From Adiantum capillus-veneris (Eukaryota > Streptophyta > Polypodiopsida > Polypodiales > Pteridaceae), in the NCBI GenBank assembly GCA_014529385.2, contig CM043963.1:73391912-73455911 (forward strand): a stretch of DNA of 64,000 bases, written 5' to 3'. The notes beneath the pieces are model-generated. The model ran no database searches and was not told the DNA's origin. It worked only from the letters and a program-made list of their open reading frames with translations. The first letter of the stretch is position 1, and every line of letters starts with the position of its first letter. The position numbers and the translations under genes are program-made. This document shows positions 11,591-23,222 of this stretch, one piece after another.

Positions 11591-12299
11591 TATACGTACC
11601 TGACCATTCAAAATGTCGACGAGCTAGACATAGGATTCACGGTAAAAAGAGACACAATATATTGAAGATGGCAGGAATGGGCATGCCATGTGGGCTATCA
11701 GATTCCCTTTCAGAAAACCTGGGAAGGTAGGACAGCTCAAGGTACTTGCATAAAATGTGAATCTGGAAAGCATTCTAAAGCTCGAGGAGCCAAGTTGTTG
11801 ACGAATGATGTCATTTGGTCTTCATCTGCTCATTACTGCATTTATGCCATTAGTTGTTCTTCCCATCTCGTAGATGGGGTTGATTTCTTTACTGGACTTT
11901 GCCATGTCGGCTGATACCATCAACACTGTCTATAGCTCAAAGGAGCTGATGGTGTCTAGAGTTGAGCCACTAAATCTCATGTCACAACTAGGTTGCTTGA
12001 TAACAAGCATACTTGCCGGTGGCTTTCAGATCCCCACCGAAATGAGAAGGGGCAAGTTCTTCTGACAAGAATGTGATTATCATCTTCGTTCTACTTCAAC
12101 AAAAGATGCTAAAGAATTAGATAGATCCCTAAACATTAACCAATGCTATCTACAAAACCAAATCCATTTTTAAATGCAATGTGTTTGGCTGTAAAGTATG
12201 TCAACAAAGAAAACTAGCAACTTGCAAAGCTGGGTATGATCCAACTGTTGGGTAGGCTCTAGCTATACAAATGTTTAGCAGAAGTCCATTGTCTTTCCC
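11591..12299. other. No gene recognised between PPR fragments (about 0.7 kb)
   Basis: Short frames on both strands have no family resemblance. It may be decayed PPR sequence or unrelated insertion DNA. Confidence 0.4.
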
Positions 12300-12790
12300 A
12301 TGCCTTTTGGGGTTATGCAAAGAGAGGGTAGCTCTCCAAATGCATTCACTTGCGCAACAAGTCTTTAACGAGCTGACAGTGCGGGATGTCATCTTGTGGA
12401 AAGCACTAATTGCAGGATATGCCTAACCGAGATAGGGCTAGGAAGCTATGGGTTGTTTTTAGCACATGCGTAGCAAGGGCCTATCCCGCATATTAAAGCC
12501 ATGTGCATTATGGCTCCATGCAGATGTTGTATGGACACAAAAATTCACGATGATATTTGAGGCTATTAAAAAGAGATGTCTGCTCAACAATGCCTTGGTC
12601 GATGTGTATGCCAAATGTGGTGCACTTGAGAAAGCACAAATAGTGCTTGAGGAGATTTTTGTTTGGAACAATGTCTCTTGGAATGCACTGCTATTGCAAA
12701 ACATTATGTGATTCCCAATGCCTTGCTCGATATGTATGCTAAATGTGGCACATTTTAGAAAGCACAAAAAGTGCTTGAGGAGATCTCTTG
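12300..12790 (+). pseudogene. PPR pseudogene, third fragment
   Basis: Modules Q-V-F-N-E-L-T-V-R-D-V-I-L-W, N-N-A-L-V-D-V-Y-A-K-C-G-A-L-E-K-A-Q-I-V-L-E-E and W-N-N-V-S-W-N-A-L are readable in shifting frames. They repeat the module text of 9340-10900. Together with the two preceding fragments this is one rearranged PPR locus or several copies. All are non-functional. Confidence 0.75.
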
Positions 12791-12936
12791 GAGTGAATTG
12801 AGAGTTGTCCTCGCGTAGAAGATTGAGCCAAGTGGCTCAAGCCGATAAAAGAGTTAATCCAATGGTGCAAAGCACCTATTGGTATACTTGCAATGCCCAC
12901 TTCTCTCAGTTTTGCCACCACAATATATGTTGTACA

Positions 12937-13395
12937 GTTTGTAAGGCCCCCATATGAGGAGAAGCCAATGGTGCACATATATTTGGTGGATTCTAGCTTT
13001 GCACGGTGATGAGATCTCTATTTGTGATCATGGATGGTACGAAGCAAATTCAGAGCCAAATTTGGGGAATATTTTTTTTTTCTTTCGTCGGAATATTCCT
13101 TTCTGCGGGAATATCTTTGTCGGATGACGGCCGGAAGACAATCGAAAAATGGCCGTCCAATGGTCGGCAGTCCGTGGTCTTTGGTCGGTGGTCGGATTTC
13201 CTTGGCTGGTGGGATTTCTAGGAGGACTTGTCTACCCAAAAGCACATGGGAGAGTTCTACTTGGACTTGGCTATCTAAGGGCGACTGCACATGGGCGTTT
13301 AGTAGAGGCTCCCTTACATCTATATAAGGAGACCTTCTCATGAGTAATTCAGTAGAATGGTGTGCACACTTGACGCACACAACACATCTTTGTAG
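12937..13395 (+). repeat. Diverged copia LTR (5' end of copia #1)
   Basis: The block shares landmarks with the copia #2 LTRs: gtaaggcccccat.atgaggagaagcc, tcgtcggaatattcctttctg, cggccggaag and repeated ggtcgg. It then has a TATA-like ctatataaggagacc (about 13320). It precedes copia protease-integrase coding on the same strand, so it is probably the 5' LTR of copia #1, with the leader and Gag deleted in between. The left boundary is uncertain. Confidence 0.6.
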
Positions 13396-13439
13396 AAGAG
13401 GTATGCTCATCAGCACAAACTCCGCTTGTTGATGGTTCT

Positions 13440-14347
13440 TAGATTCTAGATAGTGGTGCATCCCGACATATGACTAGTAAGAAAAATTGGTATAGTTCCC
13501 GGAAGCCTCTACAGGAACCCATAAGTGTAATTGTTGGGAATAATGCCAAATGTCCATCCGAAGGGTCTGGGACAATTTCTTTTTTAGCAGCTACAGGTGA
13601 AACTAAAGAGCTCTCTAATGTGTTGTACGTGCCTCAAATCAAGAAGAATTTGTTGTCCATTGTTGCAATCACTGATCGTGATCTTGAAGTCCGTTTTAAA
13701 AAAAATGGAGCAAAAATCTTGGATTCTAAAGGCAACAGAGTGGGAAAGGGCATAAGGTGCAACAACCTCTATGAACTGTCACTATAGAAAAAGGTACAAC
13801 TCAATTATGGCATGACAAGTTTGGTCACTTAAGTATTGTTGTGCTAAAAAAGATGCAAAAATTTGGAATGAAGACACACATGCCTCAAATCTTAGATATG
13901 AATAAAGTTTGTGAAGCTTGCATGATGGGCAAGCAACAAAGAACGACATTTCCACAAGAGAGTAGTAATCGAGCTCAGTCTCCTCTAGAGTTGGTACACA
14001 CAGATCTCTGTGGAAAAATGTTTACATGCACTTTGGGTGGATCTTTCTACTTTTTGTTGTTCGATGACTTTAGTAGAAAGATGTAAGTTTATTTCATTCA
14101 TGAAAAGTCTGAAGCTTTTGGAAAGCTTAAAATGTGGCAAAAACTTGTAGAAAATGAAACAAGAAAGAAGATGAAGAAGCTTCGCACAAATCGAGGAGGA
14201 GAATTCATCTCCAATGAATTCAACAACTACTGCAATGAGCATGGTATAAAACGACACCTTACTATAGCTTACACACCACAACAATATGGAGTTGTGGAGC
14301 GTCGCAAATCAGACGGTGGTAGAAATGGCAAGGTGTATCCTCAAAGC
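13440..14347 (+). pseudogene. Copia #1 protease-integrase remnant (5' piece)
   Basis: The reading runs from an aspartic protease motif I-L-D-S-G-A-S-R-H-M (13440-13475), through L-S-N-V-L-Y-V-P-Q-I-K-K-N-L-L-S-I, the Gag-pre-integrase zinc region (W-H-D-K-F-G-H, C-E-A-C-M-M-G-K-Q) and the integrase core, where L-V-H-T-D-L-C-G-K has the first catalytic Asp, to V-E-R-R-K-S near 14300. A stop at 13785 and several frameshifts break it. Copia #2 entered at 14347/19801. Joining the flanks with one AAAGC restores integrase reading (M-A-R-C-I-L-K-A-K-G-M-P-D-S-F-W). Confidence 0.85.
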
Positions 14348-14934
14348 TGTTAAGTATGGAGCCTGATTTACCCTTGTAATTTTCTGTGGTAAAAGTGCAC
14401 ATTTGTAAGGCCCCCATTATGAGGAGAAGCCATCGTGCGTGAAGGAAAATCACTCACCGGAAACCAAAATTTTCATGGACAAGAATCAGGGGCAACTTTA
14501 GGGGCCCTCGAGACTTTTTTTTTACTCGTCGGAATATTCCTTTTTGTCGGAATATTATGGCCGGACGACGGCCGGAAAGTGGTCGGAAAACAACCGGTCA
14601 GTTGGCCGGTGGCCGGTGGTCGGAAGTCAATGGCCAGTGGCCGGTGGCCGAATTCAAAAGCGGACTTGTCTTCTCAAGTCAATGGCCGGTGGCTGGTGAC
14701 CGAATTCAAAAGGCAACCCTTTTGACCTATAAAAGGAGGCCATTTCTACACACATTTCATAGTGTGAAGTTGATGCAACAAGGTGAGTGTGAGGTGGTGA
14801 GAGTGAAACAAGGCGGGAGCTCTATTAAGGGTTTAATCCTTTTGTAAACTACTTTTTATTTTGAAGTGCTAAAGCCATTGAGTGGCTACTTTCCCGTGGA
14901 CGTAGCCCACATTGGGTGAACCACGTATATCGTG

Positions 14935-14966
<32 letters not shown>

Positions 14967-15047
14967 AATCTCTTGTGTGTGAAATCTATCTCTCTCCATT
15001 AAGTAATCTACTCAAAAATCTATTTAGCTACGTCTTATTTCCTAACA
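14348..15047 (+). repeat. 5' LTR of copia #2 (700 bp)
   Basis: It begins TGTTAAGTATGGAGCC and ends TTCCTAACA. A TATA box (tataaaagg, 14729-14737) would start the genomic RNA. A CT microsatellite lies at about 14939-14967. The AAAGC duplication abuts its start. Confidence 0.95.
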
Positions 15048-15049
15048 AC

Positions 15050-15061
15050 TGGTATCAGAGC
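15050..15061 (+). promoter_or_regulatory. Primer-binding site of copia #2
   Basis: TGGTATCAGAGC is a perfect 12-base match to the plant initiator tRNA-Met 3' end complement. It lies two bases after the 5' LTR. Confidence 0.95.
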
Positions 15062-15120
15062 AAGGTTTGCTCGTAGCTAAATTATCTCAAGGAAAGGATT
15101 CCTTGAATTGAGTGGGAGTT

Positions 15121-18100
15121 ATGGCGGAGGAAGGGAAGCTCAAGATTGAGAAGTTCAACGGCAAAAACTACCAACATTGGAAGATGCAGATTGAAAACTA
15201 TCTCTACCAGAAGGACCTCTGTTTGCCACTAAGCGGTCTTGCGAAGAAGCCCGCAACAATGGCAGATGAAGCATGGATTTTCCTTGATCAAAAGGCACTG
15301 GGAACAATCCGGTTAAGCTTGGCGTCAATGGTGGCCTTCAATGTTTCGGAGATGAAGACCACGGAGGACTTGATGAAGTCACTTGATGACTTCTACGAGA
15401 AACCATCGGCATCCAATAAGATATTTCTTATGAAGCGCTTGTTCAATCTAAAGATGGCAGAGAATGGTTCAGTTGCAGAACACCTAAATGACTTTAACAC
15501 AAACATAAGTCAACTTCGATCGGTGAAAATCAATTTTGATGATGAAGTGCGAGCTCTCCTTATACTATCATCTCTACCGGATAGTTGGGACAGCCTTGTG
15601 ATGGCTGTAAGTAATTCTATTTCTGGCAAAAATACTCTTAAGTTTGATGATGTTGTGGGTGTTCTCCTAAGCGAGGAAATACGAAGGAGAAGCAAAGGAG
15701 AATCATCAAGTGCTGCACTGTCAGTGGAAACAATAGGAAGGCCTAAGGAGAGGTTCAAAAACCAAAAGGGTCGTGATCGCTCAAGGCGGAGCAAGTCACG
15801 CACAAAGTCAGTTCTTGAATGTTGGAACTACGGCAAGAAGGGCCACGTCAAGAAGGATTGCTGGTCCAAGAAGAAGAAGGAGACAGAGTCTCAAGACAAC
15901 AAGCCAACATCGGAGGCCAATGTGGCAGGTAAAGTAGAGCAAGATTCTCTAATTCTCTCATTAGACAATGTGTCTAACTCCTGGATAGTAGATTCCGGGG
16001 CTTCATTCCATGCGACACCACACAAGCAACATTTCCAAGACTACATCAAAGGTAATTTTGGGTATGTATACTTGGGAGATGATGAAGCTTGTGAGATTGT
16101 CGGCAAAGGTACAGTTTCTGTCAAAACTACTAACGGAAATGAATGGAAGCTTAAAGATGTTAGACATGTTCCTTCTCTTCGCAAAAATTTAATCTCTACA
16201 GGACAACTGGACGATGAAGGTCACAACATTGCATTCGGAAACAAACGGTGGAAGATCTCAAAGGGATATTTGGTGGTTGCCAAGGGAGAAAAGGTCGGTA
16301 CACTTGTGTACTGTTAGCACGCAACCTTCAACTTGTGCAGCAACTACAAAAGTTGACAGTGCAGTGTGGCACTACCGGCTTGGGCATATGAGTGCCAAAG
16401 GAATGCAAATCCTTCAAACAAAGAAGCTTCTACCAGGTTTGAAAGAAGTGGATTTAGAGTTCCGTGAAGATTGTGTTTATGGTAAACAAAAGAGGGTAAA
16501 ATTTCAAAAATCAGGAAATGAAAGAAAAAATAAAAAACTTGAGTTGGTTCATTCTGATGTTTGGAGTCCTGCAAGTACACCATCACTTGGTGGCTCATTG
16601 TACTATGTCACATTCATAGACGATGCGACTAGAAAAACATGGGTTTATGTCATGAAGAATAAATCCGATGTATTTTCCATATTTCAAAGGTGGAAAACCT
16701 TTGTGGAGAATGAAACAGGTACCAAGGTTAAATGCCTCATATCCGACAATGGAGGTGAATATTGCAGCCAAGCTTTTGTGCTAGCAATGGCATTCGGAGG
16801 CAAAGGACAACCCCAAGGACACCTCAACAAAATGGTATTTCGGAAAGGATGAACATGACAATCATGGAGCGAGCACGAAGCATGCGGCTACATGCAGGCC
16901 TACCGCTTGAGCTTTGGGCGGAAGCTGTAAGTACGTCTGTGTACTTAATCAATCGGTCACCCTCAACGGCATTGGATGGGGGAGTTCCAGAAGAGGCATG
17001 GACATGTAAACCGGTGAATTATGTATTTCTCAAAGTGTTTGGGTGTGAGGCTTTTATGCACATAGATAGAAGCCTAAGATCAAAGCTAGATGCAAAGTCT
17101 AAAAAGTGTTTCTTCATTGGCTATGGAGAAGGTGACTTTGGGTATCGTCTATGGAATCCTGATGATGGTAAAATCTTAAGGAGTAGGGATGTAATTTTTA
17201 ACGAAAAAAATATGTACAAAGATTACTTGGAAAGAAATCAAACAAAAGAAACAGGTGATGAGTACATGGAGCTTGAGGACGGGGAAGACTCAAGGACTGC
17301 AAACGGTGACAATGTGAAACAATGTCAACCAAATGAGGAGCCTCAACCTATTCCCCGAAGATCTACAAGAGCAAGTAGACCTCCAAAAAGGTTTGTTCCT
17401 TCCTTCAACCATCTCTTAATGTCAGATTCTGGAGAGCCGGAATCATACGAAGAAGCTATGCAACATGAATCCAAAGAAGAATGGACGAAGAGCATGCAAG
17501 TGGAGATGGACTCACTGCATCGCAACCAAACATGGGAATTGGTTGAGTTGCCTAAAGGTAAGCGGGCACTTCAAAACAAATGGGTGTACAAGGTGAAGGA
17601 AGAAGAAGGTGGGAAGAAAAGGTACAAGTCTAGGCTTGTGGTAAAAGGGTTTTCTCAACAGAAAGGTATTGACTTCAATGAAATATTTTCTCATGTTGTA
17701 AAAATGAACTAAATTAGGCTTGTCTTAAGCCTTGTGGCTGCTCATGATCTAAATCTCGAGCAAATGGATGTAAATACGGCATTCCCTCACGGTGACTTAG
17801 AGGAGGAAATCTACATGCTTCAACCAAAGGGGTATGAAGTACAAGGTAAGGAGAAAATGGTTTGCAGATTAAAGAAGAGCTTGTATGGTTTAAAGCAAGC
17901 ATCAAGACAATGGTACTTGAAGTTTGATCGATGGATGTTGGATCATGGATTCACAAGATGCAACTCGGATCACTGCGTCTACACGAAGAATTTGGGAGAT
18001 GGGAAATTTATCATCCTAATGTTGTATGTTGATGACATGTTGATTGCAAGTGCTAACATGCAGGACATCAAAGACCTATTAGAGGAACTGTCTAAATCTT

Positions 18101-18987
18101 TTTCAATGAAAGATTTAGGTGCTGCAAAGAGGATACTTGGTATGAAAATATCAAGGGACAGGACGAAGAAGACAATAAAGCTATCTCAAGAAGATTACAT
18201 CAAGAAGGTACTAGAAAGGTTTGCAATGCAAAATGCAAAACCAATTTCTACACCTTTGGCTGGTCACTTTAAACTAACAAAGGATATGTGTCCAAAGACA
18301 CAAGAGGAGATAGCCTATATGTCTAAAGTTCCATATGCTGCAGTGGTAGGTTCTCTAATGTATGCCATGGTCTGGACAAGGCCAGACATTGCACATGCAG
18401 TGGGAGTTGTGAGTAGGTTCATGGACAACCCAGGTAAAGAGCATTGACAAGCTGTGAAGTGGATACTTAGGTATCTAAAAGGGACAACAACAAATGATTT
18501 GTATTTTGGAGGAACTGATATTTTTCTAGAAGGGTATGCTGATGCAGATATGGCAGGTGACAAAGATACTCGAAGGAGCACTAGTAGCTATGTGTTCACA
18601 GTTGGAGGCACATCAGTAAGTTGGGCTTCAAAGCTGCAGAAAGTGGTTTCACTTTCTACCATGGAAGCAGAGTATGTAGCAATGACGGAGGCAAGCAAAG
18701 AAATTCTGTGGCTTCACAGATTCTTAGAAGAGCTTGGATTCAAACAAGGCAATTGTGTCTTGTATAGTGATAGCCAAAGCGCTATCCATCTTGCGAAGAA
18801 CTCAGCCTTTCATTCAAGGACAAAGCACATTGAGGTGAGATATTACTTCATACGCACTCTTTTGGAAGAGGGACAGCTAAAGCTAGGAAAGGTGCATACA
18901 AGTGAAAATCCTGCAGACATGTTTACAAAGGTGATCAACAAGGAGAAGTTGAGCTTTTGCTCATCTTCAATTGGCATTCAAGGATAA
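15121..18987 (+). pseudogene. Copia #2 gag-pol polyprotein, nearly intact
   Basis: It starts at ATG 15121. Gag has the F-N-G-K-N-Y-x-x-W-K-M-Q-I block and a degenerate zinc knuckle C-W-N-Y-G-K-K-G-H-V-K-K-D-C (second Cys is Tyr). The protease motif I-V-D-S-G-A-S-F-H lies near 15990. The integrase has W-H-Y-R-L-G-H, then H-S-D-V-W, S-D-N-G-G-E-Y and T-P-Q-Q-N-G. The reverse transcriptase has M-D-V-N-T-A-F and the catalytic Y-V-D-D-M. RNase H has Y-A-D-A-D-M-A-G-D and Y-S-D-S-Q-S-A. Breaks: a frameshift near 16305, a frameshift near 16770, TAA at 17710-17712 and TGA at 18445-18447. No single full product can be made. Confidence 0.93.
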
Positions 18988-19047
18988 GAAGCCAGAATGG
19001 AAAACAGTCACAGGTTTGGTTTGGAGATCAGTCTCCAAGTGGGAGAT

Positions 19048-19800
19048 TGTTAAGTATGGAGCCTGATTTATCCTTGTAATTTTCTGTGGTAAAAGCGCAC
19101 ATTTGTAAGGCCCCCATTATGAGGAGAAGCCATCGTGCGTGAAGGAAATCACTCACCGGAAACCAAAATTTTCACGGACAAGAATCATGGGCAACTTTAG
19201 GGGCCCCTGAGACTTTTTTTCCCTCGCCGGAATATTCCTTTTCGCCGAAATATTATGGTCGGACGGCGGTCGGAAAACAACTGGTTGGTTGGCCAGTGGC
19301 CGGTAGTCAACGACCGGTGGCCGGTGGTCAGAAGTCAATGGCCGGTGGCCGAATTCAAAAGCGGACTTGTCTTCTCAAGCGCGGCCACACATGGGCGGAT
19401 TGGAGGGTCCGATTTGGACTTATTCGCACAAGGGCGGCTACAGATGACTGCCTCTCATAAGAGAGGGCAGCCCTTTTGGCCTATAAAAGGAGGCCATTTC
19501 TACACACATTTCATAGTGTGAAGTTGATGCAACAAGGTGAGTGTGAGGTGGTGAGAGTGAAGCAAGGCGGGAGCTCTATTAAGGGTTTAATCCCTTTGTA
19601 AACTACTTCTTCTTTTGAAATGCTAAAGCCATTGAGTGGCTGCTTTCCCGTGCACGTAGCCCACATTGGGTGAACCACGTATATCGTGTGCTCTCTCTCT
19701 CTCTCTCTCTCTACTCTATAATCTTTTGTGTGTGAAATCTATCTCTCTCTATTAAGTAATCTACTCAAAAATCTATTTAGCTACGTCTTATTTTCTAACA
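19048..19800 (+). repeat. 3' LTR of copia #2 (753 bp)
   Basis: It has the same TGTTAAG...CTAACA ends and the same TATA box (about 19482-19490) as the 5' LTR. It is about 53 bp longer, mainly through an extra block around 19380-19450. The second AAAGC copy follows at 19801. Confidence 0.94.
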
Positions 19801-19858
19801 AAAGCCAAGGGTATGCCAGATTCCTTTTGGGCCGAAGCAGTAAGTACAGCAATGTACA
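19801..19858 (+). pseudogene. Copia #1 integrase remnant (3' piece)
   Basis: The 58 bp read K-A-K-G-M-P-D-S-F-W-A-E-A-V-S-T-A-M-Y, a standard copia integrase/connector block, in frame with 14347 once AAAGC is counted once. The sequence then stops at the gypsy #1 LTR, so gypsy #1 also inserted into copia #1. The five bases before that LTR are GTACA; the matching copy on the far side is lost. Confidence 0.85.
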
Positions 19859-21008
19859 TGTAAGATGCAGTGGAAGTGAATGTTGAACTTTGCTCAAGAT
19901 GAGTGCTTTGAACTGTTCTCAAGGTTCCTTTTACTAGGGAAGGGAGAGCCTTCCGTTCTTTGATGAGAGAGTGCAAGTGATCACAAACCAAGTGGATGAA
20001 CACTATGAATGAAGGTGCTGAGACTGACAGATAGAGAGAGAATAATACGACACTAGGAAGTTGTCAAACCCTCCTCCAAGGGCCCCACTCTCAATGGCGA
20101 GAGAGGTCTATGCTATTGATTGCACAATCTGATACAAGGGGCTGATGCAATGAGTCTAAGTGCTGCTATGCCGAGGTCGACCGTGCGGACGATGATGATG
20201 ACGTTAAGGTTGAAAACTGAATGCTGTGAGTTGGTTATTGTTGCACCAAGTTGGGGCTGATTTGTGTGCTTAGTGCCTTACTGAAAACGTTGCCTTAGGT
20301 TGAGGAAAAACGTTGAAGAAGGTTGTTGAATCTGCTGCAATCTGGTTGAAAAACGCCGGTCTTCATTGGCTGAAAAACGGTGCTTCTGCTACCTCTAAAA
20401 ACACTGGATTGGCTGGTTTTGCAAGCGCTGATGTGAGGGCTAAAAACGCTGAAGTTTATGGGTTGAAAATGTTGAACTTAGGGTTTGAAAAATGTTGCTT
20501 TAGGGGGCTGCAAGAGCGTTGTCCATGGCGGCTAAAAACGTTAAAAAGCAGTGCTCCAAACGCTGGCTCTTGCTTGTTAGAAACGCCAGGTCTTCAATGG
20601 TTCTTGCTTGAGAGAGAGGGAGGGAGAAGCCTGCTGCAATTGGTGTCTATGCTCTCCTTGCTCTTCTACCAAAAATACTAGTGCTAGGGTTTGCTTATAT
20701 ATTGTCTTATGCAAATTGCCCTAGCCAGTTTTCCAACAAAAGTCACTTAAAATAATAAGTGAAAAATGTCAAAAATAGGAAAATAGGTTATGTACATTGG
20801 AAAATGCTCCTGATGGTAATGTTGATGATCATGCGATGTGCAACCAGAGGATATGCAGATATCTACTCTAAGTGCCTGGGCATGCGCAGTCTACGAACAA
20901 ACTCCCAAAAGTGTCAGAACACTTCCTAAGCTAGACTAATTGGATTGACTGAACCCTTGTCATGAAGTAGCTTGTCCACGTACACAGAGTCAGATGTGTC
21001 ACGTGACA
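19859..21008 (-). repeat. 3' LTR of gypsy #1 (1,150 bp)
   Basis: On the minus strand it begins TGTCACGTGACACATC, directly after the purine tract AAAGGAGGGGA, and ends TGCATCTTACA. A TATA-like tatataagc lies near 20693. Positions 19859-20152 match the 5' LTR fragment at 58334-58626 with scattered differences, showing both belong to one element. Confidence 0.85.
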
Positions 21009-21019
21009 TCCCCTCCTTT

Positions 21020-21115
21020 TTAAAGTGAGGTACTGGTACCCAGTTGCATGGCTTCCTTGTAGTATGCCAGCAACTCTGGGAAATCTCTGAAAAACTCTTC
21101 GTCTACCCACACTGC
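21020..21115 (-). pseudogene. Gypsy #1 polyprotein C-terminal tail (chromodomain-like end)
   Basis: On the minus strand, 21115 to the TAA at 21020-21022 reads V-W-V-D-E-E-F-F-R-D-F-P-E-L-L-A-Y-Y-K-E followed by A-M-Q-L-G-T. It is the continuation of the frame that ends ...Y-F-L-K-F-K-D-R-G-T-H-E-A at 31154-31190. The two halves are separated by the 10-kb DNA transposon. The tail resembles the chromodomain-like ends of plant gypsy integrases. Confidence 0.85.
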
Positions 21116-21135
21116 CATTAGGAAAAATATGAACC
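21116..21135 (+). repeat. Left terminal inverted repeat of the 10-kb transposon
   Basis: 20 bp, CATTAGGAAAAATATGAACC, 19/20 matches to the right end. Similarity resumes a few bases further in (GGGGCCC against TGGGCC, then GGGATTAAGG). The flanking dinucleotide GC (21114-21115) is the target duplication. Confidence 0.9.
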
Positions 21136-21881
21136 CTCTAGGGGCCCTTTGGGATTAAGGTTAATTAGAGGCCAGCCAATGAGAAGAGGGTGGTGGACAC
21201 ACTCTATGCCCTCAAAAATGTAGGGGGACAAAGTAGTCTTACACTTTTTAAATGGGCTTTTACCTAGTGAGAAGGGGGGGGGGGGGGGGGGTGGGCCATA
21301 TGGAACCTCCAACTTCCCTCCTTTTTGATCCGGTTTTGAAAAAATCCCAAAAATTTGAAATTTTTCAAAAATTTCAAAACTCAAATTTCATCTTCTGAAA
21401 ACCCTCCTAAAACTATTTTATGGTCAAAAAAGCATTTTTTGATCTCAAAAAGTTAAAACGTGCATCCAAAAACCCTAAAATTCAAAATTTTTAAAAAACT
21501 TTTAAAAAATCTTTTTTTGCTATCCAGAGCTCCCCCAAAATTAGTTATTAGGCAAAAAGGGATTTTCTCTCTCTAGAACCCCTTTTCCAACCCCTCCTTG
21601 GTTGCAACCATCACACTCATCCTCTACTCCAACACGCTCTCTCTTTACACCATCTCCATTGCTGCAGCAAGGAAGCTCCTCTCTCCTCCCCTACCACCTT
21701 CCATTGCCACACCAAGCAAGGCTTATCCACCTTCTCCTCCCAGTGCCACACCAAGCAAGGGTTGTCCACCTTCTCCTCCCATTGCCACAAGGGTTGACCA
21801 TTTTCTCATATCACTTTATCACACCTACATTGTAGCAACAAGCAAGGTTCTTCTCCTCCTCCTAGTTTGCTTTGCTCAACC
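21136..21881 (+). other. Left subterminal region and 5' leader of the BAH-like gene
   Basis: It holds a run of 18 G (21274-21291), A/T-rich stretches with repeated caaaaa.ttttttga text (21320-21520), and a pyrimidine-rich leader. From about 21700 a 36-bp unit (gccacaccaagcaagg...ccaccttctcctccca) is repeated two to three times before the ATG at 21882. No TATA box is evident. Confidence 0.6.
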
Positions 21882-23222
21882 ATGGCCAACTCTACTTCGC
21901 AAAGGCGACCAAAGGATGAGGTCACATCACTTGCATGCCACAACACTAGAGGTGTAGATGATGAGTGGGTGCCACAAGAGTTCACCAAAGGTGCTTGGGT
22001 ATACATGCAACCATCTGATGTTGGCCCTCATCGTGTGCGGAATCGTGCAAACTTGGATCTTCATTGGAAAGGAAAGCTCCTTAGCTTCAAGAACCGCAAA
22101 GACAAGGGGACCATAGCCATTGTGCAACATGTTTTCTCAATGTCAACCATGCACTTGCAACAACCACCTCGATTTCCAACACATTGTAAGTACATGTTTT
22201 GAGAATACAAAGCTAGGTGTGAAATCACAGTGTAATGTTATTATGGATTCATACTTAACATTTGTCATGCATTTATAGTCATATTTCCATCCACGTTGGT
22301 GGAGGAGCAGCCACTACATAGTCTCTCCGGCACATTCAATGCTATACATGCGGATATTGGAGCAATAATGTTCCCGCATCTTTGCCCAACCAAACTGGTT
22401 CAAAGAAGGATTTTCTTCTATTCTCAATCCTATATTGTCCCTACTTCTACACAAGCATTTGGAACGCTTGAACCCATCAAAGTAACTTCCTTATTAAGTA
22501 TGGAGTGGCCGGTCCCAGATTTGTGGTCGGTAGCATCTTTCAAGCAAAAGATGATAATGGATGTCCAAAACTCTTTGAAATACTCTAAAGCTTCTAGGTC
22601 TGTGGGCTTGAGCTGGTGTTTGCCTATTCATTGTTTTGTGCACATTTTTAAAGAGTTTGGATTTGTGGAGACTACCACAATGCTTGTATGTAAAGATGCG
22701 CATTACGAGGAATTAGGAAGGCTTTTAGAAGAGGACTGGGGTTTTGTGGAGGGCATGCACAATGGGGACCGGTACCGTTGTAAGGTTGGAGCTTCAGGTA
22801 TTGGAATGCGCTATTTGAAATCCCGCACCTCCTTGTACATACGATTTCACTATGATCGTTGGATGTGCAAGCTTGGAGTGTGGACTCCCTTACAGAGTGT
22901 AGACGGCGCTATTGCAAGCTTTGACATTGCAGTGAAGATGCGCAACGATGCTTTGGAGGCAGTCCAAGTGAACAAGCATTGGACTCTCAGTAATGTTCGA
23001 GAACATTTGGTTATTATGGGTTTTGAGGCACTTCAACAAGCACAATTTCGTTTACAAGGTCACAAGGTGAGAATCCTTCCACCACATTTTCAATACATCA
23101 TGGTTTGTCGATCATTAGATGCTTATTGTTATGAATGTCCGCAGATTGGGAAGAGAATGGAAGACAAATTGAAGGTCGAGGAGGACTGGGGGATAGATGG
23201 AACTATGCTATCGATCTTATAA
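21882..23222 (+). CDS. BAH-like protein of the transposon (415 aa, two exons)
   Basis: The start is ATG 21882 in context aaccATGGcc. Exon 1 is 21882-22185, the intron 22186-22278 (gtaagt...tatag), exon 2 22279-23222. Joining them gives 415 aa with no stop. Residues about 27-127 look like a BAH domain: K-G-A-W-V-Y-M-Q-P, W-K-G-K-L-L-S-F, then F-P-S-T-L-V-E-E-Q-P-L-H-S-L-S-G-T-F. That order (strand, I/L-L-S-F, then an S-T/S-D...P-V-E-x-I-x-G segment) is typical of BAH. Known role of BAH: binding nucleosomes or histone tails. The rest (about 130-415) is rich in aromatic residues and has no match I know. It is the promoter-proximal gene of the plus-strand pair. The BAH call is by eye and moderate; an unknown fold is the alternative. 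Confidence 0.7.

Larger units (their letters stand above)
14348..19800 (+). mobile_element. Copia #2: complete Ty1/copia retrotransposon, 5,453 bp
   Basis: Matching LTRs lie at 14348-15047 and 19048-19800. The 5-bp target duplication AAAGC sits at 14343-14347 and 19801-19805, a tRNA-Met primer-binding site at 15050-15061, and a purine tract (aagtgggagat) just before the 3' LTR. Gene order Gag-protease-integrase-RT-RNase H is that of Ty1/copia. It sits inside the integrase gene of copia #1. Its coding region carries two frameshifts and two stops, and its LTRs differ by an indel of about 50 bp plus substitutions, so it is not recent. Confidence 0.95.
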
